Notes: generated by a model not told the origin, from the sequence alone. 64,000 nt of DNA from Actinomadura rifamycini DSM 43936 (GCF_000425065.1 NZ_AULB01000013.1:1-64000), one strand, 5' to 3'; shown: positions 1 to 8,513, counted from the stretch's first letter. Translations and numbers: made by a program.

Positions 1-88
1 GAGGGCGCGAGGGCGCGAGGGCGCGAGGGCGCGAGGGCGCGAGGGCGCGAGGGCGCGAGGGCGCGAGGGCGCGAGGGCGCGAGGGCGT
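1..88. repeat. 8-bp tandem repeat, 11 copies
   Basis: The unit gagggcgc is repeated head to tail from the first base of the window; the last copy (81-88) ends in t. The array may continue to the left outside the window. It lies downstream of the stop of the minus-strand response regulator at 119. No spacers are present, so it is a simple microsatellite-like array, possibly variable in copy number. Confidence 0.95.
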
Positions 89-118
89 GAAGGCGCGCCG
101 CGGTCGCGGCGGCGCGGG

Positions 119-748
119 TCAGCCGCCGGCGGTGAAGGCGTCGAGGGCGAGGCGGAGCTCGCCGACGTGGTCGGCGAGGTCGTGGAGGGCGCCCGGCACG
201 TCGGCCGCGGACTCGTCGGGCCGCAGGTGCGCGACGTCGTCCTCGACCCGCCTGAGGCGCTCGTCGAGGGCCTTGACCAGCCGGTCGCAGCGCGCCGACG
301 CCTCCTCGCCGTCCTCCCCGAGGGTCCGCTGCAGCAGCGCCGCCTGCCGCCGCAGCTCCAGGTTGCGGCGGTGCAGCTCGATGAACACCGACACCTTGGC
401 GCGCAGCAGCCACGGGTCGAACGGCTTGGTCAGGAAGTCGACGGCGCCCGCCGAGTAGCCGCGGAACGCCACCTCGCCGGTGTCGCCCGCCGCGGTGAGG
501 AAGATGATCGGGACGTCCCGGGTGCGGGCCCGGCCCTTGATGTGCGCGGCCGTCTCGAACCCGTCCATCTCCGGCATCACGACGTCGAGCAGGATCAGCG
601 CGAACTCGCCGTCGAGGAGCTCCTTGAGCGCCGCCTGGCCGGACGTGACCGTCACGACCTCCACGGGCAGCGCGTCCAGCACGGCCGCGAGCGCGGTCAG
701 GTTCTCCTCGCGGTCGTCGACGGCGAGGATCCTCGTGTCGTTCGGCAC
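119..748 (-). CDS. stand-alone receiver-domain response regulator
   Basis: A CheY-like receiver fills residues 5-125, with the acidic pair D11/D12, the phospho-acceptor D55 in LILLDVVMPEMDG and the conserved Lys in FLTKPFD. The remaining ~85 residues are charged and predicted helical (ELHRRNLELRRQ and RLVKALDERLRRVEDD), probably a coiled coil. There is no DNA-binding domain, so it should act by protein-protein contact, for instance with a kinase or phosphatase. I chose the GTG at 748 because aagggag lies 6-7 nt upstream and the receiver fold starts right there; the frame is open to 823 but those residues are low complexity. No kinase is adjacent in the same orientation with overlap, so its partner is unknown. 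Confidence 0.85.
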   Translation of the reverse strand: MPNDTRILAVDDREENLTALAAVLDALPVEVVTVTSGQAALKELLDGEFALILLDVVMPEMDGFETAAHIKGRARTRDVPIIFLTAAGDTGEVAFRGYSAGAVDFLTKPFDPWLLRAKVSVFIELHRRNLELRRQAALLQRTLGEDGEEASARCDRLVKALDERLRRVEDDVAHLRPDESAADVPGALHDLADHVGELRLALDAFTAGG

Positions 749-866
749 CGGACTCCCTTGCTCGCTGACGGCGTCGCCGCGCGGCTCCTCCGCTTCCCAT
801 CCCTGCCCGCTCCACCCTGCCACGTCGGCGCGGTGGGGCGACAGCCAATCCCCAGGAAGTGAGAAT

Positions 867-1532
867 TTACGGCAGCCAGCCCGGCTTGACGATCCCGGAC
901 TCGTAGGCGAACACGACGAGCTGCGCCCGGTCGCGCGCGCCGAGCTTCACCATCGTGCGGCTGACGTGCGTCTTCGCCGTCGCGGGACTGACGACGAGCC
1001 GCGCGGCGATCTCCTCGTTCGTCAGCCCCTCACCGACGAGGGCCATGACCTCGCGCTCCCGGTCGGTGAGCGCGTTCAGGCGCGGCGACGGCGCCGGCTC
1101 CTTGGCGCGCGCCGCGAACTCGGCGATCAGCCGCCGGGTGACGCTCGGCGACAGCAGCGCGTCGCCCGCCGCGACCGCCCGCACGGCGTGGATCAGCTCC
1201 ACCGGCTCGGTGTCCTTCACCAGGAACCCGCTCGCGCCGCCGCGCAGCGCCTCGAACACGTACTCGTCGAGCTCGAACGTGGTCAGGATGACGATGCGGA
1301 CGCCGTCCAGCCGCTCGTCCTCGGCGATCCGCCGCGTGGCGGCGAGCCCGTCGAGGCCGGGCATCCGGATGTCCATGAGGATCACGTCGGGGCGCAGCCG
1401 CTTCGCCTGCGCGACGGCCTCCTCGCCGTCGCTCGCCTCGCCGACGACCTCGATGTCGGTCTGCGCGTCCAGCAGCGCCCGGAATCCGGCGCGGACGAGG
1501 ATCTGGTCGTCGGCCAGCAGCACCTTGATCAC
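867..1532 (-). CDS. NarL/LuxR-family response regulator
   Basis: This is a two-component transcription factor of 221 residues. The N-terminal receiver has D8/D9, the phospho-acceptor D54 (VILMDIRMPG) and the Thr/Lys switch residues (ILTTFE, FLVKD). A LuxR-type helix-turn-helix occupies the last ~65 residues (LTDREREVMALVGEGLTNEEIA). Its ATG overlaps the stop of the upstream sensor kinase by 4 bp, so the two are one operon and a cognate pair. Target genes cannot be told from the sequence. Confidence 0.93.
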   Translation of the reverse strand: MIKVLLADDQILVRAGFRALLDAQTDIEVVGEASDGEEAVAQAKRLRPDVILMDIRMPGLDGLAATRRIAEDERLDGVRIVILTTFELDEYVFEALRGGASGFLVKDTEPVELIHAVRAVAAGDALLSPSVTRRLIAEFAARAKEPAPSPRLNALTDREREVMALVGEGLTNEEIAARLVVSPATAKTHVSRTMVKLGARDRAQLVVFAYESGIVKPGWLP

Positions 1533-2827
1533 GGGGCGTCCCTCTCGTCCGGCGCGTCGCGGGGCAGCGCGGCGCGGACCGCGAACCCGCCGCCCGGCCG
1601 CGGACCCGCCTCGAACGTACCGCCCAGCGCCGCGGCCCGCTCCCGCATCCCGCGGATGCCGCTGCCCGCCGGACGGTCGTCCAGCAGCGACACCCCGCGC
1701 CCGTCGTCCTCGACCCGCACCTCGATCTCCTGCTCACGGTAGGCGATGCGGACCCGCGCCGTCACCGGGCCGGGCCCCGCGTGCCGCGTCACGTTCGTCA
1801 GGGCCTCCTGGACGATCCGGAACGCGGCCAGGCTCGTCCCGGCGTGCAGCGCGCCCCGGTCGCCGGTGACCTCCGCGTCGACGGTGAGCCCCGCCGACTC
1901 GGCCCGCGCCAGCAGCTCGTCCAGCCGGTCGAGCCCGGCCGTCGGCGAGCGCGGCGCCGTCTCGCCCTGCGCCCGCAGCGCCCCGATCACCGACCGCATC
2001 TCGGTCAGCGCCTCCTTGCTGGCCTCCTTGATCGCCGCGAGCGCCGTCCGCGCCTGGCCCGGATCGTCGTCGATCAGGTGCAGCGCGACGCCCGCCTGCA
2101 CGTTGATCATCGAGATGTTGTGGGCCAGCACGTCGTGCAGCTCGCGGGCCATCCGCAGCCGCTCCTCGCTCGCCTGCCGGCGCTCCTCCTCGGCGCGCGT
2201 CCGCGCGCTCTCGGCCGCCCGCTGCGCGCGCATCCGCACCAGCTCGCCGCCGATCAGCACCACCAGCGCCCACCCGACGAAGATCGTCATGCCGCCGGCG
2301 GTCGGCTCCTCCACCGGGAACGCCGGGCCGGGCGCGCCGCGCTCCGCGAGCGGGACGCCGATGAGCGCGGTGAGCGTGAAGAACCCGGCCAGCCCGACCG
2401 CCGTCCCCGCCCACGCGGCGCGCCGGTGCCCCGCCATGACCGCGCCGAACGCCGCCACGCCCAGCGCCGTCGGCGCGGGCCCGTAGGTGTGGGCGCGCAG
2501 GAAGTACAGGGCCGTGACCGCGCCGACCGCCGCCAGCGTGAACACCGGGTACCGCCGCCGGAACAGCAGCAGCGCGGGCCCGCCGACGAGCAGCGCGAAC
2601 CCGAGCGGGTCGAGCGGCGTGCTGCCGATGTCCATCGAGCCGTCCGCCCAGGGCGGCCCCTGGTCGCTCCACGGGCCGCGGTCCCGCGTCCCGTCCGACG
2701 GCCCGTGCTGCGCCCCGATCGACCCTGCGACCTGGAAGAACGCCAGGAACAGGGGCACGACCCACACCGGCCACCCGCTCGGCCGCGGCCACTGCCCCCG
2801 AACCGGCGCGTGCGGCTGAGTGCTCAT
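1529..2827 (-). CDS. NarL-type sensor histidine kinase (HisKA_3)
   Basis: A membrane sensor kinase of 432 residues. The N-terminal half holds about five hydrophobic segments in a short-loop arrangement, suggesting detection of a signal in or near the membrane. Then come a charged coiled coil (RAAESARTRAEEERRQ), the HisKA_3 dimerisation box with the phospho-accepting His in ARELHDVLAHNISMI, and a HATPase domain with N box (EALTNVTRH) and G box (GRGVSLLDD, GSGIRGMRERA). I start at ATG 2827 (MSTQPHAPV); the open frame extends to 2860 without a good ribosome site. It transfers phosphate to the regulator at 867-1532, with which it overlaps by 4 bp. Confidence 0.92.
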   Translation of the reverse strand: MSTQPHAPVRGQWPRPSGWPVWVVPLFLAFFQVAGSIGAQHGPSDGTRDRGPWSDQGPPWADGSMDIGSTPLDPLGFALLVGGPALLLFRRRYPVFTLAAVGAVTALYFLRAHTYGPAPTALGVAAFGAVMAGHRRAAWAGTAVGLAGFFTLTALIGVPLAERGAPGPAFPVEEPTAGGMTIFVGWALVVLIGGELVRMRAQRAAESARTRAEEERRQASEERLRMARELHDVLAHNISMINVQAGVALHLIDDDPGQARTALAAIKEASKEALTEMRSVIGALRAQGETAPRSPTAGLDRLDELLARAESAGLTVDAEVTGDRGALHAGTSLAAFRIVQEALTNVTRHAGPGPVTARVRIAYREQEIEVRVEDDGRGVSLLDDRPAGSGIRGMRERAAALGGTFEAGPRPGGGFAVRAALPRDAPDERDAP

Positions 2828-2841
2828 GCCTGAACAGTAGG

Positions 2842-3690
2842 TCAGCGGCCCCGCCGCCACGTCGCCCCCCGGGAGACACCCCGCCTACGCCCCGGGACGT
2901 ACCGCGCGCCCGCTCGAGCGCGGGCGAGGCCGGTCGCGCTCCCCGTCCGCCAGGCCATGGCGGCGGCCGTGCAGAGCAGGGGAGCGGCCGGGAGCAGATA
3001 GCGGTAGTCGAAGTCCGTGATGGCGGGCGGGACCGCCAGGAGCGCGACTCCGGTCGTCCACAGGAGCCCCGCTTCGAGGGACGTCCCGCGGCGCCGCAGC
3101 AGACCCGCCGCACCGGCGGCGGTGACGAGCCCGAGAACCGTACCGGGCATGCGGACGTGGCTCTGGTACCAGCGCAGCGGCGCGGCGTACGGTTCGACGA
3201 CCCGCGTCCCCGCGGGGCCGTGCTTGTAGCGCCGGGCGGCGCCGGACGCGGTTCCGCCGCCGATGAGCGGGAAGCCGGCGTCGGGCCGCGACGCGCTCGG
3301 GAAATGGTAGAAGGACTCCGTCCAGGGGTGCGGGTAGCCGGACCTCGACCATGAGAAGCCGCGGACGAACACGTCGTAGAGGACCGTCTCCGCGTAGTCG
3401 CCCGGCTGGTTCGCGATGGCCCACAGCGCGAACCGCCTCGCGGTCGCGTCGGTCCGCTCCGGAAACGGCCGGCCGTGCCGCCAGCCGGTCGGCGAGCCCT
3501 CCTGCCAGATCTGCGTGGACAACGCCGCCCGCCGCCCCGGAGGTTCGCGGGGGCACATGGGGGCGAGTCGCGGAGGCGGCGGGTGCGCGGCGCAGTCGGC
3601 GAAGGCGGCGGTGCGTCCCCAGAGGTAGACGCCGCCGGCCCCGGCGAGTTCGAACCGTCCCGTGGCCGAGTGGTGCCACAGCACGGACCG
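2842..3690 (-). pseudogene. 5'-truncated membrane glycosyltransferase-like protein, C-terminal remnant
   Basis: The minus-strand frame encodes what looks like the C-terminal ~270 residues of an actinomycete polytopic membrane protein: a soluble loop (FELAGAGGVYLWGRTAAFADC, then FALWAIANQPGDYAETVLYDVF) followed by hydrophobic helices (VLGLVTAAGAAGLL, GLLWTTGVALLAVPPAITD, YRYLLPAAPLLCTAAAMAW). The pattern recalls lipid-linked-sugar glycosyltransferases of the GT39/GT87 type. There is no start codon or upstream transmembrane half. Homology stops around 3680-3700, where a plus-strand histidine kinase fragment begins. Family assignment is by memory of the pattern and only moderate. Confidence 0.6.
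2867..2899. repeat. 33-bp direct repeat, left copy
   Basis: This stretch matches 4098-4130 in the same orientation at 31 of 33 positions; the first 20 bases (ccccgggagacaccccgcct) are identical. The two copies bracket the 1.2-kb segment that holds two or three broken genes. A flanking direct repeat suggests recombination or insertion, but no transposase is present between the copies. Confidence 0.85.
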
Positions 3691-4043
3691 CCGACGGCGG
3701 GGAACGCGATCTGCTCGAACGCCTGGTGCAGAACCTCGTCGACAACGGCCTGCGCCACAACCGGGCCGGCGGCGAACTCTGGGTGACCACCCGCAGGCGC
3801 GACGACCGCATCGAGCTGCTGGTCGCCAACACGGGCCTGCCGGTGCCCGCCTACGAGGTCCAGAACATCTTCGACCCGTTCCGCCGCCTGCACGGCGACC
3901 GCCTCGGCTCCGACCGCGGCAGCGGGCTCGGCCTGTCGATCGTGCGCGCCATCGCCGAAGCCCACGGCGGCCGGGTGGCCGCCTCCCCCCGCGCGGAAGG
4001 CGGCCTGACGGTGACCGTGGAACTACCCGCCCACGGGGACTGA
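3690..4043 (+). pseudogene. 5'-truncated histidine kinase, ATPase domain remnant
   Basis: The plus-strand frame encodes only the HATPase end of a sensor kinase: N box (RDLLERLVQNLVDNGLRHN), an F-box-like region (VQNIFDPFRRLHGDR) and the G2 box (GSGLGLSIVRAIAEAHGG), ending with a normal stop at 4041-4043. The upstream sensor, HAMP and H-box regions are missing, and homology starts abruptly near 3690, where the minus-strand glycosyltransferase remnant ends. It resembles an OmpR-type kinase such as CseC/VanS rather than the NarL-type kinase upstream, so it comes from another locus. Confidence 0.8.
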
Positions 4044-4048
4044 CCCGT

Positions 4049-4086
4049 GATCCACTCGCCGGTCCCGACGCCGGCGAGGCCGTGGC
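4049..4086 (-). pseudogene. tail fragment of a LuxR-type response regulator
   Basis: These 38 bases match 5150-5187, the last codons of the response regulator at 5141-5788, at 34 of 38 positions and in the same orientation. Read on the minus strand the segment gives HGLAGVGTGEWITG against HGLVRVETGEWIAG in the intact gene. Nothing else of the regulator remains upstream, where the histidine kinase remnant stops a few bases away. It looks like a relic of a paralogous regulator or of a partial duplication. Confidence 0.6.
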
Positions 4087-4097
4087 TGCGGGTGAGG

Positions 4098-4130
4098 CCC
4101 CGGGAGACACCCCGCCTCCGCCCCCGGACG
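4098..4130. repeat. 33-bp direct repeat, right copy
   Basis: Right-hand partner of 2867-2899, with mismatches only at two positions. It ends 2 bp before the stop codon of the minus-strand alpha/beta hydrolase gene, so that gene was left intact. Confidence 0.85.
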
Positions 4131-4132
4131 GG

Positions 4133-5062
4133 TCAGGACGGCATGGGCTCCGCCGGCGGGGCCGGATCCGCGGCGGAGCCGGTGCGGGGGACGGCGAGGA
4201 ACTCGATGACGGCGGCGGCCGCGTCGCGGTAGGCGTCGCCGAACCAGATGAGATGGCTCGGCGCCGTGCAGGGGACGAGCCGGGCGTCCGGGATGGCGCC
4301 GGCCAGGGACCGGGCGTGCGCGTAGGGCACCGACCCGTCGTCGCGCGAGGCGATCACCAGGGCCGGGCAGCGGAGCCGGGCCGCCTGGGAGGCCCTGCGG
4401 CCGACGCCGTCCGGGGCGGACATGACGTGCACGTCGTTGGCGAACCCCGAGCCCGAGCGCATCCGGCCGAACAGCCCCGCCAGAGCGGCCCGGCCGGGGC
4501 CGTCCAGTTCGCCGAGCACATCGGCGGCGCGGCGGGTCGTCAGGTCGGAAAGCAGCCCGCGGAGGACGAGGCCGGGGGCGCGCCGGGCGAGCGCGTGCAC
4601 CAGGGACCAGGTGACGGCCTCGGTCCGGGGGTGGAAGACCGCTCCGGCGGCCAGGCGGGAGCGGCGGTCGGGCCACGGCAGCAGGCCGACGGCGCTCTCC
4701 AGGACGAGGCGCTCGACCAGGTCGGGGTGGCGGTCGGCCAGCGCGAGGGCGAAGGGCCCGCCCGCCGACTGGCCCACCACGGCCGCCAGGGAGCCGATGC
4801 CGAGCCGCGCGCACAGGTCGGCGAGGACGTCGGCGAACCGGTCGGGCGTCGTCCCGGTGGCCAGCGGCGTACGGCCGTAGCCGGGACGGGAGACGGCGAG
4901 GACCGTGTGCCCGGCGTCGGCGAACGCGGCCTCGCCCAGCGCGATCCCGGCGCGCATGTGCCCGCCGTGCAGCATCAGTACGGTGCGGGGCCCGCGTTCC
5001 TCCAGCCGGTACTCCACCCTTCCGGCGTCCAGGTCGATGAGTCGGGTCGGGCGTTCGGTCAT
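4133..5062 (-). CDS. alpha/beta-fold hydrolase
   Basis: A cytoplasmic serine hydrolase of 309 residues without a signal peptide. The oxyanion-hole region is VLMLHGGHM (residues ~29-37), the nucleophile elbow is GQSAGG near residue 98, the acid is probably the Asp of ASRDDGSVP, and the His is in CTAPSHLIWFGD. The fold and length fit esterases, lactonases or haloperoxidase-like hydrolases; the substrate cannot be predicted. It starts at ATG 5062. Its neighbours are a gene graveyard downstream and a response regulator upstream on the same strand, 78 bp away, so joint transcription with the upstream two-component genes is possible. Confidence 0.88.
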   Translation of the reverse strand: MTERPTRLIDLDAGRVEYRLEERGPRTVLMLHGGHMRAGIALGEAAFADAGHTVLAVSRPGYGRTPLATGTTPDRFADVLADLCARLGIGSLAAVVGQSAGGPFALALADRHPDLVERLVLESAVGLLPWPDRRSRLAAGAVFHPRTEAVTWSLVHALARRAPGLVLRGLLSDLTTRRAADVLGELDGPGRAALAGLFGRMRSGSGFANDVHVMSAPDGVGRRASQAARLRCPALVIASRDDGSVPYAHARSLAGAIPDARLVPCTAPSHLIWFGDAYRDAAAAVIEFLAVPRTGSAADPAPPAEPMPS

Positions 5063-5140
5063 GGCGCGGTCCTCGTCCAGTGGCCTGCAAGTGCCTGGAT
5101 CAACGGATATCGCGTCGCCGAGGTGCCGACGGGGGCGGGG

Positions 5141-5788
5141 TCAGCCCGCGATCCACTCGCCGGTCTCGACCCTGACGAGGCCGTGGCGGGCGGCTTCGAT
5201 GACGGCTTCGCGCTGCGAGTGGACGCCGAGCTTGCTGAGGACGCTCTGGACGTGGCTGCGGGCGGTGCTGCGGGTGACGCCCATGGCCTTCGCGAGGGCC
5301 TGGGTGGACTCGCCGCGGGCGAGGCGGGTGAGGACCTCCCGCTCGCGGGGAGTGAGGAACCGGGCGACGCGTTCGGCGTCGCCGCGGCGGCGCGCGTTCG
5401 GGCGGCCGAGGCCCTGGTCGACGACGGTCTCGCCGGCGGCGACGCGGCGCAGGACGTCGAGGACGTCGCCGGCCTGCTGCCCCTTGTGCGCGAAGCCGCG
5501 GACGCCCGCGGCGATGCCCGCGTCCAGGACCGGGCGTTCGAGGAAGCCGGTCAGGACGACGAAGCGGGTGTGCGGCGCGGCGGTGCGCAGGCGCGGCATC
5601 CAGTCGAGCGCGGTGCCGGACGGGAACCGCAGGTCGATGAGGCAGACGTCGGCCCCGCCGGCGCGCAGCAGCGGCAGCGCGTCGGCGGGGGAGTACGCCA
5701 CGCCGACGACGGTGTGCCCGGCGTCGGCGAGGACGAGCGACAGCGAGTCGGCGAAGACGGCGTGGTCGTCGCAGATCAGCACTCTCAT
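5141..5788 (-). CDS. NarL/LuxR-family response regulator
   Basis: A two-component transcription factor of 215 residues. The receiver carries D7/D8, phospho-acceptor D52 (VCLIDLRFPSG) and the switch residues VVLTGF and GFAHKGQ. The C-terminal LuxR HTH reads LTPREREVLTRLARGESTQALA. Its ATG at 5788 overlaps the stop of the upstream kinase by 4 bp, showing translational coupling. A degraded copy of its last 13 codons lies at 4049-4086. Confidence 0.92.
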   Translation of the reverse strand: MRVLICDDHAVFADSLSLVLADAGHTVVGVAYSPADALPLLRAGGADVCLIDLRFPSGTALDWMPRLRTAAPHTRFVVLTGFLERPVLDAGIAAGVRGFAHKGQQAGDVLDVLRRVAAGETVVDQGLGRPNARRRGDAERVARFLTPREREVLTRLARGESTQALAKAMGVTRSTARSHVQSVLSKLGVHSQREAVIEAARHGLVRVETGEWIAG

Positions 5789-6546
5789 GGGTGGGGCCGC
5801 CAGTCGTCCGGGTCGGGGGCGGCGGGCAGCAGCATGCGGACGCGGGCGCCGCCCATCTCGCAGGTGCGGATCTCGAGGCTGCCGCCGTATCCGGAGATGA
5901 GGTCGTGGACGATGCCGAGGCCGAGGGACGCGAGGCCGCGGGACGCGGTGCCGCGGGAGCCGCCGGCGCCGAAGCCGGGGCCGTCGTCGTCGATCTGGAC
6001 GGTCACCCAGTGCTGGTCGGCCGAGACGTGCACGTCGACGCGGCTCCGGGCGACGCGGCACGCGTTGTCGAGGACGTTGCGGACGGCGCGCCACAGGGCG
6101 ACGGGGTCCATGTGGGCCCACGCCTCGCCGCCGTGGTAGCAGACCTCGTGGGAGGTGGCGAGCTTGATGCCGGTGACGACCTCGGCGGTGAGCTCGTCGA
6201 CGCGGATGCGCTCGGGGCCGGGGAGGCGGTCGTCGTCGTCCCCGTCGAGCCGGCGCAGGAGGTGGTCGAGCCAGCGGGTCTCGCCGAGCAGCTGCTCGAC
6301 GCGGGCCCGGCTGGCGTCGCCGATGTCGTCGGCCACGGCGACGGCCGAGGCCAGCATGATGATCGTCCCCAGTTCGTGCCGGATGTCGTGCCGCAGGCGC
6401 CGCCGCCGCAGCGCGTCGCCCTCGGCGGACGACGCCGCGCACGGGCGCGCGGAGCGGGCGGCGAAGTCCCGCACCTGCGCGCCGGTGAGCGTGGCGACGC
6501 CCGCGGGCGCGTCCATCGGAATTCCCCGAGACCGCCCGTCGCTCAT
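5785..6546 (-). CDS. soluble sensor histidine kinase
   Basis: A 253-residue kinase without transmembrane segments, paired with the regulator at 5141-5788. The phospho-accepting His is in RRLRHDIRHELGTI (two His, the first in HDIRHE being the likely site), followed by a HATPase with N box (LWRAVRNVLDNACR), a D box (DDDGPGF) and G2 box (LGLGIVHDLISGYGGSLEI). The short N-terminus has no recognisable sensor domain, so another protein probably supplies the signal. ATG 6546 has ggggg 7-10 nt upstream; an internal ATG at 6516 is a weaker alternative. Confidence 0.85.
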   Translation of the reverse strand: MSDGRSRGIPMDAPAGVATLTGAQVRDFAARSARPCAASSAEGDALRRRRLRHDIRHELGTIIMLASAVAVADDIGDASRARVEQLLGETRWLDHLLRRLDGDDDDRLPGPERIRVDELTAEVVTGIKLATSHEVCYHGGEAWAHMDPVALWRAVRNVLDNACRVARSRVDVHVSADQHWVTVQIDDDGPGFGAGGSRGTASRGLASLGLGIVHDLISGYGGSLEIRTCEMGGARVRMLLPAAPDPDDWRPHP

Positions 6547-6804
6547 GAAGGACCCCCGTCCGTTATCACCAGCACCGTATCGACGGTCACCCGGTGTACG
6601 CGCGGTGTCCAGTTATTTGGCCGCAACCGTCCCCTGGCTGACCGGTAGTGGTCATGCACATCTGTCGGTAAACGCGGCTGATTGGATCGGCGTCTCGGGC
6701 AAGATTGTCGGTTACCCGTATGACATTTCCGTCATGCCTACGGCGTAGCCGTATTGCGCATTACGCCGGGTGCGGGCGGGCGGCGGCGGGGGGACAGTCG
6801 CGGT

Positions 6805-8370
6805 ATGCCGACGGTCACTTTTCTCGGACATGCGGGCGTGTCGCTGGACGCCCGGGCGTTCCGCCTGCTCGCGGACCCCTGGCTCGCACCGACGGGGGCG
6901 TTTCTCGGGGCCTGGCACCAGTATCCGAGAAACGATCACCTGGACGCCGACCGGTTCCTGGACGCCGACTGGGTCGCGGTCTCGCACGAGCATCTAGATC
7001 ATTTCGACCCGTGGGTCATCCGCCGGCTGCCGGCGCGGACCCGAATCCTCATTCCGCGCTACCCCGGTCCCGCGTTCCGTGAACGGATGGCGGCCGTCGC
7101 GGGTGACCGAACGGTAATAGAGATAGAACCGTGGGAGACATTTCCACTCGACTCCCATGGGTCCTGGATGACGGTCATTCCGGAACTATCACCGATGTGC
7201 CATGACGCCGCTTTCCTGTTCGTCGTGGACGGACGGTCGGTGCTGCACGGCAACGACGCGCGGCTCACCGCGGCGCAGGCGCGCCGGGCGAAGCACATGG
7301 CGGGGGGCCGGCTGGACGTCATGGCCCTGCAGGCGTCCGGGGCGTCCTGGCATCCGATCTGCTACGAGTACCCGGCCGCCGAGATGGCGGAGATCTCGAT
7401 GAGCAAGCGGGTGTCGAAGCTGCGGTCGGTGCAGCGGCTCGTCCGGCAGGCCGCGCCGGAGCTGGCCGTCCCGTTCGCCGGCCCGCCCTGCTTCCTGGAC
7501 GCCGAGGTCGCGCCGCTGAACTGGGTGCTGGAGCAGAAGGACGGCGCGTTCTGCGACCCGGAGGCGGCGGCGGTGTGGCTGCGCGAGCACCTGCCGGGCC
7601 AGCGGTTCGACTGCTTCAAGCCGGGCGACTCCCTCGACCTCGACACCGGCGGGATCGTCCGGGACCCGGTGTCGGCCGGGTTCTCGTTCGCCGACGGCGC
7701 CCGCGCCGAGTACCTGGAGCGGTACGCGGCCGACCGCGCGCCGCACATCGCGCGGGTGTTCGCCGCGAACCCCGAGCCGGAGCCGGGCCTGTTCGACCGG
7801 TTCGCCGCCCACTTCAAGTACCTGGGCGGGCTCAGCGACTACTTCCTGCGGCAGATCGCGATGGTGGTGCGGTTCGAGGTCACCGGCCCGAACGGCGGGA
7901 CGTGGGACGTGGACCTGTCCCCGGACGGGGTGTCGGTCGCCGAGGCCGCCGCGGACGTCCGCCCGCACTACCGGATCACGACGGCGGGCCGCTGGGTCGA
8001 GTCGGTCCTGGCCGGCCGGATGGCGTGGGAGGACCTGCTGATCTCGTTCCGGCTCAGCCTCTACCGGGACCCGGACGTCTACAACGACCACCTCGTGGGG
8101 CTGCTCAAGCACGCGAACGCGCCCGCCCTCCAGGCCGTCGAGGCGTACGAGACGGGGCGCGACTGGAGCGAGCGGATCACCGTGGAGTGGGACGGCGGCC
8201 GCTACGACATCCCCCGGTACTGCCCGCACGCGGGCGAGGACCTGGCGGTCGGCGCGATCGTCCGGGACGGGCGGGTCCACTGCCTCGCGCACAACTTCGC
8301 GTTCGACCTGGCGACCGGCGTGTGCGTCAACGCCCGCGCCGCGAACCTGACCAGCCGCCGCATCGGCTGA
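6805..8370 (+). CDS. metallo-beta-lactamase-fold hydrolase with SCP2-like and C-terminal Rieske [2Fe-2S] domains
   Basis: A 521-residue multidomain protein. Residues 1-230 form a metallo-beta-lactamase fold with the HxHxDH metal signature (VSHEHLDHFD) and a further His in VLHGND. Residues ~350-445 resemble a sterol-carrier (SCP2)-like domain (FEVTGPNGGTWDVDL, RDPDVYNDHLVGLLKH). The last ~60 residues hold a complete Rieske cluster site, C-P-H in RYCPHAGED and C-x2-H in VHCLAHNFAFD. The pairing of MBL and Rieske modules recalls the CMP-N-acetylneuraminate hydroxylase family, although there the Rieske domain is N-terminal. It is probably an iron-dependent oxygenase or hydrolase with an unknown substrate. 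The ATG at 6805 begins the MBL beta strand directly. The gene is transcribed divergently from the kinase at 6546 and is followed by a hairpin. Confidence 0.88.
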   Translation: MPTVTFLGHAGVSLDARAFRLLADPWLAPTGAFLGAWHQYPRNDHLDADRFLDADWVAVSHEHLDHFDPWVIRRLPARTRILIPRYPGPAFRERMAAVAGDRTVIEIEPWETFPLDSHGSWMTVIPELSPMCHDAAFLFVVDGRSVLHGNDARLTAAQARRAKHMAGGRLDVMALQASGASWHPICYEYPAAEMAEISMSKRVSKLRSVQRLVRQAAPELAVPFAGPPCFLDAEVAPLNWVLEQKDGAFCDPEAAAVWLREHLPGQRFDCFKPGDSLDLDTGGIVRDPVSAGFSFADGARAEYLERYAADRAPHIARVFAANPEPEPGLFDRFAAHFKYLGGLSDYFLRQIAMVVRFEVTGPNGGTWDVDLSPDGVSVAEAAADVRPHYRITTAGRWVESVLAGRMAWEDLLISFRLSLYRDPDVYNDHLVGLLKHANAPALQAVEAYETGRDWSERITVEWDGGRYDIPRYCPHAGEDLAVGAIVRDGRVHCLAHNFAFDLATGVCVNARAANLTSRRIG

Positions 8371-8429
8371 CGTCCCGGGCACGCGCGCCCCGGACCCCCT
8401 TCCGTCCCGGGGCCCGCGTCGAGGGCCGG

Positions 8430-8461
8430 GCCCGGATGCTCGCCCGCGTGAGCGTCCGGGC
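8430..8461 (+). terminator. hairpin downstream of the MBL-Rieske gene
   Basis: A 12-bp stem (gcccggatgctc with gagcgtccgggc, one G-T pair) closes an 8-nt loop about 60 bp after the stop codon. No U tract follows, as is common in high-GC actinomycetes. Confidence 0.6.
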
Positions 8462-8513
8462 TCGGCTTTGCCACTATTGTGGTGCTTTCGGTGATCGTTT
8501 GGGGGTTGATAGG

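Noticed and set aside
1..88. Possible CRISPR array
   Set aside because: Repeats are 8 bp, contiguous and without spacers; no cas genes are in the window.
3662..6139. An 825-codon plus-strand frame
   Set aside because: It is antisense to the hydrolase and two-component genes, which have clear families; the repeated RDPLAG segments in it only reflect the response-regulator relic on the other strand.
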